Origin: Engraulis encrasicolus
Lineage: Eukaryota; Chordata; Actinopteri; Clupeiformes; Engraulidae
Direction of reading: 5' to 3'
NCBI RefSeq assembly: GCF_034702125.1
Contig: NC_085876.1
Span: 23,587,307-23,651,306 of the forward strand
Length of the DNA: 64,000 nucleotides
The position numbers and the translations under genes are program-made. Position 1 is the first letter of the stretch. Each line of letters starts with the position of its first letter. This document shows positions 38,087 to 48,655 of this stretch, piece by piece. The notes under the pieces were generated by a model. The model had not been told where the DNA came from, did no database searches, and saw only the letters and a list, made by a program, of their open reading frames with translations.

Positions 38087-38240
38087 GTTTCCTGTGCGTC
38101 GTTCACTTTCATGCAGACTTTAACTGATCTCCTCTTCAAGAAAGTGTTTAGGGTACCCCGGACATCCGTGGGTTAATTTTCAGTATTATTTCAAATTGCT
38201 CTCGGCTAAGGTTTCCTCTTTCCTTCCTGAAATAGACAAA
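38087..38240 (-). promoter_or_regulatory. ankrd28: ankrd28 5' UTR and proximal upstream region
   Basis: Sequence immediately upstream of the exon 1 ATG. The transcription start cannot be fixed from sequence. A possible acceptor (TATTTCAG on the minus strand, near 38,228) suggests a further non-coding exon could exist upstream. No CpG island of the usual density is apparent. Confidence 0.35.
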
Positions 38241-38926
38241 CACAGTAGGCACCAACTCCACATTACCGCCACCACTACCACGCAGAAGTTACAACAACAG
38301 CGATTGGTTGTTGGGGGTTCGAACGGCAGTAAAATCAACGCTGGTTTGTCGAGCTAGAATAGACTGTGGGGAAAATGGCATTTCATGAAGAGGTTACTGA
38401 TGATGTGAGCAACAGTTCGCAAATTACACACTTTGGTATTATTTCAGTATGGTCATATGAATACTTAAAATATATGGTTGACTGCAGACAGAGTTTATCC
38501 GAACAAGAATGAGAAACACAATAATCCATTGAATGGTGGTTTTAAAACATTGAGCAAAGTCTGAATATATATTGACATGTATTTGCAAAGTGTGAATATA
38601 TTAACATTTATGCAATTTATGCTCTGGTATTTTTTAGCCGAATTTCTTGGCCCAAAAAGCAATAAAGACACGAACAACCAACATTCTTGGATTAAATGTG
38701 ATTGACATTACTGGCTGCGCAAAGGAAGAAGTAAAAATAGCCAGGCTCCGTTACTGAAGACCTTTATATATATATCTCTCTCGACAGACTGATGACAATT
38801 TCTCAGCAGAACGAGCTTCACACGGTAGGCTACCCAGCACTGAGTTATGTTTACCAGTTTCTATGCAACATGATGGAACAAAGTTTTATCAGCGCTGCAG
38901 CAGTTTTGTTTCATTACAGACTGGCG

Positions 38927-38940
38927 CCATCTGGTGGCAC
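38927..38940. promoter_or_regulatory. CTCF-like motif between snx13 and ankrd28
   Basis: CCATCTGGTGGCAC matches the CTCF core consensus at 12 of 14 positions by eye. It lies in the intergenic space about 850 bp upstream of the ankrd28 start. Single motifs of this quality occur by chance. Confidence 0.25.
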
Positions 38941-39113
38941 GTTTCCAGACAGCACAAAGCAAGGTGATTTTTTTTCACTATTTTCACTGCCAAATGCTGT
39001 AAAATGCAGGCATTAATTCAGTGTAAACTTGCTACATGTCCAGTTAGGAACTAGACATGGTAGAAATGGTAGAAACACAAACAGATATGGATAGATCCAG
39101 CAACCAACCATTC

Positions 39114-39217
<104 letters not shown>

Positions 39218-39332
39218 ATGAGTGAAAGTCAATGGTTAGGGGCAGTTGGCAAATGCCCTTCACACCATTTCAGCTGAAGTGTCCAGTGTCAGCGCAAACA
39301 GGAAGTCACACTCCTGCTTCCTGGGGCCAAGA

Positions 39333-39363
<31 letters not shown>

Positions 39364-39984
39364 CTGTGTGTGTGTGTGTCAACTTTAAATCTGGCTATCG
39401 CTCGGTGTGGTGGTGTTATTTGCAAAAGGGAATGTCATTCTTCCAGATCTCAAGCCCCTGACTAAGCCTGCCTAATCTCCCAGCAACACTATCAGGAATG
39501 TCCAGAGAGTGTCAGACACAGCTGTGGTGACCTGACTAATGGGGATAGGTGAGGAGCTGGGTATGATAGGTCAAAAAACCCTTATTGCCACTCACAAAAC
39601 CCCAACGACCATTTTAGTCAGGGACGGAACATCAAAGAGGAAAAGTATTTTGACCTCCCAGCTTTTTCACCAGGATCCCTGTACCCCGCAAGAATGTTCT
39701 TTTTTATTATTATTATTTTTAATATAGGGTGTCACCAGATAACTGGTTTCTCAGACAACTGGGTCTCCAGGTATCAGAACTCACCGCTGTTGGTCAGAAA
39801 AAAATATGTCAGTCACTTTCAATGGGTTCTGACCATGTTCAGTTTGCCCAGGCCCTTTGCCCCCCTGAGTCTGGGGCCAGTAAGCCCGCTGCTCAGTAAT
39901 AGGTCTCATTTCATTTCACTACTTAACTTTGAGCAATTCTTCAGGCAATGACCTAGGAGCATTCAGGCAATTGTGTTCTTTTGG

Positions 39985-40140
39985 TCTTTTTCAACTTTAT
40001 TTGATAGGACAGTGTGAGAGGTGGACAGGAAGCGAATTGGGAGAGACAGGGATGGGTCGGCAAAGGACCCGGGCCGGGAATCGAACCCGGGTCAGCCGCA
40101 TGGCAGGCGAGTGCCCTATCGGTTGGCCATGGCAGGGCCC
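39985..40140 (-). mobile_element. tRNA-derived SINE, family D copy 1
   Basis: Minus strand head GGCCCTGCCATGGCCAACCG, B-box GGGTTCGATTCCCGG, body GGACAGGAAGCGAATTGGGA on the plus strand. Closely matches 45,355-45,510. Confidence 0.85.
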
Positions 40141-40289
40141 AGGCAATTATGTTTATACACATACACCATTTAACTTGACTACTTTTTGCTTATTAGCTCA
40201 GCTACAGTCCCGTTTGTGAGGTATGCCCACCTGTAACTTTGCACAACCAGAAGGTTGGCACCTTGCACATTCCCACTGTACTGTATGTG

Positions 40290-40524
40290 CAGGGCCGGCG
40301 CTAGGCATATGCATACAAGGCGGTCACCTAGGGCGGCGAATTCCCACAAAAATAGAACATCAATGGAAATAAAATGCTAAACTTTACATTGCCAATGATT
40401 ATTCATGGGCACCCAGTATATCAGATGTGCTGTATGATGTTATGTTTATGGTGCCAATTTCTAAATGCACAAAAAGTAAAGGGGGTGCTTGCCTGGGGCA
40501 CCAAATTGGCTAGAACCGGCCCTG
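40290..40524. mobile_element. hAT-like MITE
   Basis: Ends CAGGGCCGGCGCTAG and CTAGAACCGGCCCTG. Flanks TGTATGTG and TGTGTGTG suggest a duplication. Confidence 0.8.
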
Positions 40525-40857
40525 TGTGTGTGTGTAGCCAAAGATACTCCTATGCCATGTTATGTAATTCAATGTCATGATCTTGCAATTTATGTTGGTG
40601 ATATGCCCCTTGTATATTTGTCTATGCAGTATGAGAGTTCTCCTTGCCTGAGACAATTTACACCTTGTGGACATTAAAATTGTTTTCATCCCATCTTCTC
40701 TCACTAATATGGATATATACATGTATGTAGACAGTACTACTATACAGTATGTCTGGAAACCCTCTGTTGAGAGTTTAAAAGGGATGCTACACTGTGAAGA
40801 CAACAAGAAGGTTAAAAAGAACATTTAAAGATGTGATCCATTAGTCAGAGTTAAAGT

Positions 40858-40863
40858 TTTATT
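40858..40863 (-). terminator. snx13: snx13 polyadenylation signal
   Basis: TTTATT on the plus strand reads AATAAA on the minus strand. It is the first AATAAA I found downstream of the snx13 stop codon, and it sets the likely cleavage site about 15-25 bases lower. U-rich sequence follows. Confidence 0.5.
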
Positions 40864-42685
40864 AGTGTTATACTGAGTTGAGCTGCTCAAAAGGAATATT
40901 TCAGAAGCATGATGCAAACACTCTTTAAATGTTGTTTTCTCCTAGAGTCCTCTTTTCAGTCTATTAAAAACAACCGTGACATTCGGATTGACTTTTTTTC
41001 CATTTTCTTAAAGAAAAATAAGAAAATATAATTGACAGTACATTTAGGCACACTGTTGACTTATACTGTACATAGATATGCACATTTCCGCATCATCATA
41101 GATTCATATGTATGGGGATTTAGAGGGGGAAAAAAGAAACAAAACAAACGGAGAAAAGACAAGCTCTGCATTGATTGGGAAGATTTTTGTTTTTGCGCAA
41201 AACATGTTGGACAAAGAGGTAAAAAGCTCTTGTGATGTGGTTGGGTCGAAATTGCAAGCCAAACTCAAACTTTGACACAGAGGAGGGAGAGAACACATGT
41301 GGGTCTAATCACAGCAGCGAGACCCAATCACAGCAGACTACAGAGCTGCTCTGTCATTGGCCGTCGGAGGACAGTTCACCATGACGAGCCAATCACAGCA
41401 AAACCATAGCTACATCCAGAGCCTGCACTATCACAGCGTTCTAAAAGGGGGAAAAAAACAAATATCCAAAAAAGTAAAGAAAACAAAAACAACCCAACAA
41501 ACACATACACACAGGCAGTTACATCTATGCAAGGTGTCTGAGGTTTTGTGGTAATTTTTTTTTTTTTTTTTTTTTACTTCAGTAAGTGCTTGCATTTCAT
41601 TGGTCATACGAGATGGCAGGATGTGTCTCAAGCATCTGATTACTGGGCAGAAGTCAGCCCTGCCATTTGCACAGGCAAGATTTAGTTTTCCTTCTTTTCT
41701 TTGTCCAATAACTAGGTCCAAGTCCCAACATATAAGAAACGACCACCACCAACAACAACAAATAAGAGAGGACATTAAATGAAATGAAGTGTCATCCCAT
41801 GACATCAAGCTGTAAGAGACATGTCTCTTCTTATTAGCAACATGCCTCCATGGTGCATTCCAATATGCAACCTTATCTTCTGAGAGAATCTAGGACAGTG
41901 GCAACTTGTGTAGCGTAACTTTAATGCCAGGTGGGGTGGGGTGGGATGAGGGCCGGAGGTGGGGTGGGGTTGTTGCCACTGCCTATTCTCCTCTGAAGGT
42001 GACGCGTGATGCATCACACACTCACGCTTTCAGTAATTTTAAAATTGATCTAATAAGTCAACGTGATGTGTACGTGTAAGTGTTTCGTACATTTTTTCAT
42101 AGAACTGTTTTTTTTTTTCATACAGTGTGCTCTTTCAGTGACTCCTGGGTAGGATAGCGTTGGAGGGCTGGGGTACATTAACATTAGCCACATCAACACA
42201 AAATATACAAGATTCATGATATAAACCAGGAGTGATGACAAACAAACAGACAACAACAACCAAAACAAAAACAAAAATACAGACTTATATAACAAGTCTT
42301 TTGAAAAAAAAGTAGGATTTTTTCCAACAGTGGAATGTGAGTTGTTGGGATTAAGTTTTTTTTTCTTTTTAAATTTCTTTCAGATTTTCTGAACACCCCC
42401 CACCCCCCCACCCCCTCACACATACACCCAACACACAGTTATTAAAATACACATGCATCAAAGAAAGCAAATATTGCACAAAAATGAATGACATATTCTC
42501 TGAATAACAGTATGATTACATGGGGCTGTTTGTGTGGTCTCCCACGTATCTCGTGTGCATGTTTTGCAGTTTAAGGAAGCTAGGCTATCTCTAGCGTCTC
42601 CTCCGAGGGGATTCCAAGAACACGGTTAAGTGATCAACCTGGCCAAGTTAACCTACAGAAAGGGCTTAACCTGTTTATATATACC

Positions 42686-42835
42686 TGTAGCGAAGGGGAG
42701 TAGAATTTCCCAGCTGAGACTCAAACCCAGACCTTCTGGGGTAGTTTGGTGTAGCGGTCAGAGCCCCAGTTTACTATCCCAGAAGGTCCGGGTTCGAGTC
42801 CCAGCTGGGCAACTCTACTCCCCTTTGCTACAATA
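42686..42835 (+). mobile_element. tRNA-like palindrome in snx13 3' UTR
   Basis: CTGTAGCGAAGGGGAGTAG (left) pairs with CTACTCCCCTTTGCTACA (right); inner arms CCCAGCTG..ACCCAGACCTTCTGG pair with CCAGAAGGTCCGGGTTCGAG. The right half has the B-box GGTTCGAGTCC and an A-box-like TGGTGTAGCGG. Anticodon and acceptor stems do not form a normal tRNA, so a tRNA-derived foldback repeat is more likely. Confidence 0.6.
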
Positions 42836-44944
42836 CCCTACAGTCATCACTTAACTAACAAAATGAGGCCTTTGGGCTCTTGTATTACATGATCCAACCC
42901 TCCCTAAAGGTGAACTTAACCTTATGTACTACTGAACCATGTTCTTGGGATGCATCCCATCTCTTGGTCTAAAGAGTTAAGGCTGATTCTCTAGTTCAAA
43001 CTGGCACAGTTTTTAGTTTTCTCTGACACCTAAGAGGCCTGTGTTTTAGTGCTACACATGGATTTCAACAGGAAAAAAGGAACAAGACCAAAAAAAAAAA
43101 AAACATCTGTGAGTACAACGACCACGATGATGATGATGATGATGATCCCAGACATTTTGATGGGACTTTAGTTCGGCTGAGTTTATAAAACTTATACGGG
43201 ACAGAGTCTCACCAAAGGTTGGGTACATTCTTTGCAGCATATTTCCAAATATGCTTATTGTTTGTTTCTCAGTTTTTTTCTTTTCTTTTCGAATTCAACA
43301 ACTATCTGCAATCACCAGAACACACACACACACACTTGCACACCATGATGTTTTCTCTGGAAGGTCACACAGACATTTGAAAGGTCTTTCCTCTCACAGA
43401 TGCAAGCATACCTATACACACACACATACAAATAGTTGTAGTATGTTGTTACAGTCACTGACCATCACTTATTAAGCAAAGGCTGCTCCTGTAGGCCAAG
43501 CTTCCCCCTTCTTACCCATTCCTACACTCAAAAGACAGAAGGGGGAAAAACTGCACGTGCTGCTGCATCTGTGGTCAGAAAACCAGTTTGCATCTGTGCC
43601 ACAACTATATTTGGTTAATAAACACTTTGTATTCATATCATACACAAGTTCATATATATGATAAAATGTGAATTACGGTGCGTTTTAAAAACTCTGCCGA
43701 CCGTTAAAATCCTCACAAGCCTTGGAGTAAAGCTTTAGAAGACTGTGGTGAGAGAACTGAGCTTTCTCTTTCTTTCTCTCTCTCTCTCTCTTCTTCTCTT
43801 TGTCTTTCCATGATTCTATCTCTTCTTAAGACGTGATTAAAAATGGTACAGCATTTGTGTACTACTACTCTTGGGTGGCAGGTCCACTATGGGTGATTCA
43901 CCATAGTGATTTACGGTAATAATAAGAAAAAAATACGAAAAGGAAAAAAAACAATTCGATTTTTGTCTGGGATCCATGTGCCTCCCAAACTGCAGCCATA
44001 ATTTTGATGTCCAAATCAACAAACAAACGACAAAAAAACAAAACAAAAACAAAAGGAAAATAAACAACAACAACAAAAACATGTTACAAACACAGGATGC
44101 TGTCTGTGTCAGCCAAGCATCTTAGTGGTAAGAGATGTAGAGTTATATGAACTTGAACGTGTTTCTTGAAAGTGTTCTCAGTGATACTTTGTCAATGGAC
44201 CAGGGGAGGTTGCCCTATGCTGTGCAGCCGCAAGGGTTGGGTGGTGTCACGGGGGGAGAGACCTGGGGGGAAGAGACGGTGTCTCCGATCCAGGAGCATC
44301 ACGAGGACGCAGAGGACACCAAGACCAGAGCAGAGCAGCTGGACAGGACGGGTCGGTATTTGGTCCGGTCCGGTTAATTCCGGCCCAGCCAGCCAGCTGC
44401 TGAGGGACACATGGATGTGTCCCAGTAACATCTGCCGTACTCACTTCTCTCCATAGCCACCCACCCACACACACACACATCATATACCCAAACAGACACA
44501 CCCACAACCACTTTCTCTCCCCTCCTCCATCCCAACCTCCTTCTCTCCCGTCACTCTTGTGAGTCAGGCCCTCTCTCAGCCACAGCCTCAGCCTCAGTCC
44601 CAACCTCAGTGGCTTTGTGTTGGGTTGGGTTTACTGCTCGGGGAGGGTGAAAGCAGTGAGGGTTGGTGGTGTGCTGGGAATTTTAGGGTCTCGGGGTGGC
44701 AGAGCTCCGTATGGTTAGTGTGGTTGTGGATCATTAGTGACTGGCACACGCGTCACAGTGACTAGCGGGGGTGGGAAGGACGCACGGTGGTCGGTCCAGG
44801 TCCAGTAGCGGGGGTCCGATGATATGGTAGGGCGGGGCCTCCTTCTGGCGCCGCATTCCGCAGTACTGTCCGCTTGTCTGACCCACGTGGTGCATTGTCC
44901 TCCATTGTCACCTGTTCCTGTCCCTCTCCGGCCTGCCCGGGCCG

Positions 44945-45183
44945 TCACCTCTTGAGCGAGGAGCTCTTGAGCTGTCTCTGCGAGTAGCGGCGGGTGCGCG
45001 GCGAGCGCGAGTGCAGCTTGACGAAGAGCTCGGGGAACTTGCACTGCGGGAACATGGTCTCCAGGAAGCCCTCCAGCAGCACGTAGACCAGCCGCCGGTT
45101 CAGCTGCTGGTGCTGGAACATGTCGAAGACGCGCAGGATGCCCTTGCGTGTCGTCTCCGCCCCGATGATGTGCTTCAGCTCGT
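44945..45183 (-). CDS. snx13: snx13 last coding exon (Nexin_C C-terminus)
   Basis: The 239-nt exon completes an Asp codon and encodes 78 residues plus TGA. It runs ELKHIIGAETTRKGILRVFD, then MFQHQQLNRRLVYVLLEGFL, and ends in a basic tail SSSLKR. The acceptor is CTCTCCAG. It matches the C-terminal nexin (PXC) domain of SNX13, which by family knowledge packs with the PXA domain in lipid handling at ER contact sites. The first 59 or so bases and the acceptor are duplicated at 45,242-45,301, upstream in the transcript and in the same frame. Confidence 0.97.
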
Positions 45184-45241
45184 CTGGAGAGAGAGAAACA
45201 AAGGAGTTAATATTAAATAAATTTAATGACATTTCTAACAT

Positions 45242-45301
45242 GTGCAGGATGCCCTTGCGCGTCGTCTCCGCCCCGATGATGTGCTTCAGCTCATCTGGAG
45301 A
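45242..45301 (-). other. duplicated 5' end of snx13 last exon with acceptor
   Basis: The sequence repeats the true exon start with very few changes, including TTTCTCTCTCCAG, and reads DELKHIIGAETTRKGIL before diverging. Splicing at this copy (first exon base 45,294) instead of 45,183 adds 111 nt, all open, giving a 37-residue in-frame insertion. A shorter intronic piece of the same unit recurs at about 45,510-45,575. Confidence 0.85.
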
Positions 45302-45354
45302 GAGAAAATGAGTTATTTGTTGATTTTATATTTGTAAGATTTTTTTTTTTTCTT

Positions 45355-45510
45355 TTTCAACGTTACTTGATAGGACAGTGAGAGAGGTGGACAGGAAGCG
45401 AATTGGGAGAGAGACGGGGAGGGGTCGGCAAAGGACCCGTGCCGGGAATCAAACCCGGGTCAGCTGCACGGCAGGTGAGCACCCTACCGGTTGGCCACGG
45501 CAGGGCCGAA
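45355..45510 (-). mobile_element. tRNA-derived SINE, family D copy 2
   Basis: Same structure as 39,985-40,140, with B-box changed to GGGTTTGATTCCC. It is inserted within the duplicated intron unit upstream of the last snx13 exon. Confidence 0.85.
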
Positions 45511-46026
45511 ACAAAGGAGTTAAAATTAAATAATAACACGTTTAATGACATGTCGAACATGCAGGCTGCAATACCCGTTGACTATTGCCAGACTTTGGTC
45601 GACTCGAAGCAAATATCAGAAACCATGGTTAGGCAACAAAATATTAGTGTGGGATGTTTAGCAAAGTTGAATTTTCAAGTTTGTACAGAACATTTGTGAG
45701 TGTCCAAAGACAGATGTCAACACTGCCATATTTTTGAAGATGACATTTCTTCACTTTCTTTGAAATATTTAAAAATTATAAAATTACTTTTTCCAATTTT
45801 CTTGCTTTGAAATGGAATGGGCAGTGTCCCCAATGCATTTTTGCTCATAAAGGTATCATTTATTTGAAGAATTTTTGACATTTCTTTTTAAAGACACTGG
45901 TATTATTTTGAGCATAACTGTAACTGTGATTGCCATCAGGATACCAATACGTAATGTACTTCAGCTAATCAATACACAGAGAGGGAGGGAGAGAGACAAT
46001 ATGGTGAGGCATAGGCTAAATATTTG

Positions 46027-46028
<2 letters not shown>

Positions 46029-46110
<82 letters not shown>
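46029..46110. repeat. (GT)n microsatellite at snx13 donor
   Basis: About 40 pure GT units ending two bases from the exon 46,113-46,225 donor; the transcript reads GUAC(AC)n. Confidence 0.95.
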
Positions 46111-46112
<2 letters not shown>

Positions 46113-46225
46113 CTGGCATGATTCCTAGCAGGCTGGTCTTGGCGGCCACTCTGGTCCTCATGCGTATGCTCTTGTCTCTGCGGGGAGCATTCTCAGCCAG
46201 GATCCCATTGGGCCAGTAGGAGTCC
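46113..46225 (-). CDS. snx13: snx13 coding exon between complementary microsatellites
   Basis: The 113-nt exon encodes (R)DSYWPNGILAENAPRRDK, then SIRMRTRVAAKTSLLGIMP and the first base of Asp. The acceptor is TGTGACAG and the donor CCAG|GTACAC. It belongs to the Nexin_C region. The acceptor follows a long (GT)n tract and the donor merges directly into an (AC)n tract in the transcript. Confidence 0.97.
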
Positions 46226-46230
46226 CTGTC

Positions 46231-46403
<173 letters not shown>

Positions 46404-46481
46404 TAGAGGCATTTCCTTACAAATACATTTTATATCCGTCTATCTGCATGTGTGTTCCGTGTGTGTGTAGTGATATCATAC

Positions 46482-46550
46482 CTGAATTTCTTGACGTAGT
46501 CGGCTACCTGTTCTGGAGACGTCATGAAATCCACATGATCCACGATTTTC
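46482..46550 (-). CDS. snx13: snx13 coding exon (Nexin_C region)
   Basis: The 69-nt exon encodes KIVDHVDFMTSPEQVADYVK then KF, with an Arg codon split at each end. The acceptor is CCATCAG and the donor CAG|GTATGA. The residues align with the start of the SNX13 Nexin_C domain. Confidence 0.96.
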
Positions 46551-46646
46551 CTGATGGAAATGTTGAAATTGTCATTTTATTTATTTTTTAATTCATGATA
46601 TGTTATTGTAGTAGAGAGACGCTGACATGTCCATGTGTCACCTGTA

Positions 46647-46650
<4 letters not shown>

Positions 46651-46683
<33 letters not shown>

Positions 46684-46758
46684 TGTGTGTGTGTGGGGGG
46701 GGGGGGGGGTGGTGACCTGTTGATGGTGTCCCCATAGGTGGCCCGTATGAGTTGCTCG

Positions 46759-46840
<82 letters not shown>

Positions 46841-46884
46841 GCCCGTATGAGTGTCTGTCTGTCTGTGCCCGTATGAGTGTCTGT

Positions 46885-46949
<65 letters not shown>
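46651..46949. repeat. (GT)n, G-run, (GTCT)n and (GT)n around exon copy
   Basis: 46,651-46,710 GT with 16 or so Gs, 46,760-46,840 about 20 GTCT units, 46,887-46,949 GT. Surrounds the exon fragment at 46,712-46,756. Confidence 0.95.
46712..46756 (-). other. copy of the 3' end of the adjacent snx13 exon
   Basis: This 45 bp segment matches the end of the exon at 46,952-47,097, including a donor-like AACAG|GTCACC and the frame QLIRATYGDTIN, with only two or three differences. It is flanked by (GT)n, G-run and (GTCT)n sequence. Twelve-base pieces (GCCCGTATGAGT) recur at 46,841 and 46,867. It has no upstream acceptor, so it is not a complete exon. Confidence 0.85.
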
Positions 46950-46951
46950 AC

Positions 46952-47097
46952 CTGTTGATGGTATCCCCATAGGTGGCCCGTATGAGTTGCTGCAGGAGGT
47001 TCTTGATGTTCCGCCGTAGCCACTGGTTACGCTCCTTCAGGTCGAAGATCTCATCCATCAGCAGCAGCATGACCCGCAGAGGGATGTTGTCGTCCAC
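46952..47097 (-). CDS. snx13: snx13 coding exon (linker to Nexin_C)
   Basis: The 146-nt exon encodes VDDNIPLRVMLLLMDEIFDL, KERNQWLRRNIKNLLQQLIR and ATYGDTIN plus two bases of Arg. The acceptor is CCCTGCAG and the donor CAG|GTGACA. The segment is an amphipathic helical stretch typical of SNX13 just before the C-terminal domain. The donor runs straight into a (CA)n tract. Confidence 0.97.
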
Positions 47098-48540
47098 CTG
47101 CAGGGGGCAAAGGAGACAAGGTCAAGGGTCAAGTCGCTTTGGAAAGGGAAGGGAGTGTACACCAGGCGCTACCTACACAACCCAGGTAGCTGGGGTGGTT
47201 GAAGAAGTTTCGCCATGAATTTGCTTATTCGCTCTGGACGCGGCATTGACATGTTTGATTCAGCTAATCACATAACGGCTCTGTCTTAACAGCCTGGGAC
47301 ATTCGGCCATATGAACGTTCCAATTGGTTTTCGCCAAACTGCGTCATAGCTCATTACATAATATTAGATTGAGTTTCTTCATTAAAATTCGCTCTGGTCG
47401 CTCCGTTCGATTCGCTCCTGGCGAATTCGCTCTGGTAGCTTTTTTCGCCTTCCCTCCATAGAGAAATAATGACTTCCACCGTTCAGGTCGCGTAGTTCGC
47501 GCTCGGTGTACACAGGCGTAACTCACACTATTACAAATAAAATAGGCAAATAAAACGAAGGTTATGTATATAACCACGGTTCTATGAGTTCCGGATGACC
47601 GCCAGAGGCGGTGCTTTCAGCACTGAATATTCATCTTACGGATCAGCAGGTCGAGAATTAATATCAACAAAGTAACACGTGACCTGGGTGACGTCACCCG
47701 GTGACCCCCGTGTCAGGGGTTAAGACACCGGTGAACCCAGGAAGCGACGTCTTGGCAAATCTTCTCGAACACACTCCGAGTGACTGCAAAGCTCTGGCGG
47801 TCATCCGGAACTCATAGAACCGTGGTTATATACATAACCTTCGTTCTATTTCGTTCCTTCTGACCGCCAGAGGCGGTGCTTTCAGCACTGGATGACTAAT
47901 ACCAACAAAGTCATGAGGAGTGCCTACCCGTCGTCAGTACTACTGAGACGGCCTGAAGCCACCGACAGCACCACAGTAACATGTGGGGCAACATTAAGAA
48001 AACCAGGCAATGGTGCAGCCTGATGCTGAGGAGGCCGTGCCGTACACGTCCTTGCACGTACCAACGGCCACATGGAAGCCAGTGTAACCTGGCCCAAAGG
48101 ATCCACGAGCTCCCTGAGTGAGAACCACAGGGGGCAGCAAGTAAGCAGTTAGCATAGCAGTTGACGGGGACACCTGTGCCACCCCGTAGCGGTACCATAC
48201 CACCCGGTGCCACAAACGGGAGGAGCCACAATGGAAGAGGCGAACCACGGAAAAGGTCAACAACAGGGCACTGGACGCCCATAAGGAAGTTGCTCCCATG
48301 CCCATCAGACAAGTGTCGGCCTCTGAAAGCAGCCGCTGTAACAGGCCCAGAGAGGGCAAGGACTCAAGGCGGCGCACATGATAGATGAGCCGCCCGCTCC
48401 ACACAAGACCGCAAGACAGGCCAGAGAGCGTCTGAGGGCAATCAGGATGGCCAGTCCCTACATTCATCCAAGGTACGGCCATCATCAGGGGGCCCACAGG
48501 TCGCAGGCAGTATTGGACTGCCACCGCAGACCAACCGTCC

Positions 48541-48655
48541 AGGGCAGCAGCAGTGGCACGACCGCAACCGCGCAAGGGCAGCAGCAGTGGGCACGACCTC
48601 ACACCACGCAAGGGCAGCAGCAGTGGGCATGACTCCACGGCGCAAGGGCAGAGCG
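48541..48655. repeat. tandem repeat, period about 38-43 bp
   Basis: GGCAGCAGCAGTGGGCA(C/T)GAC recurs three times with CGCAA between copies. Confidence 0.85.

Larger units (their letters stand above)
40840..44944 (-). other. snx13: snx13 3' UTR (predicted)
   Basis: About 4.1 kb between the snx13 stop and the AATAAA at 40,858. It contains no recognisable exon, many A- and T-runs, a (GAT)n stretch at about 43,128-43,146 and a tRNA-like palindrome at 42,686-42,835. The assignment rests on the absence of splice-bounded coding sequence and on the polyA signal; earlier variant signals could shorten it. Confidence 0.5.

Noticed and set aside
42740..42815. Genuine tRNA gene
   Set aside because: A B-box is present but acceptor and anticodon stems do not form; the sequence is half of a longer palindromic repeat.
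46760..46880. CRISPR-like regular repeat
   Set aside because: It is a (GTCT)n microsatellite without spacers, in vertebrate DNA.
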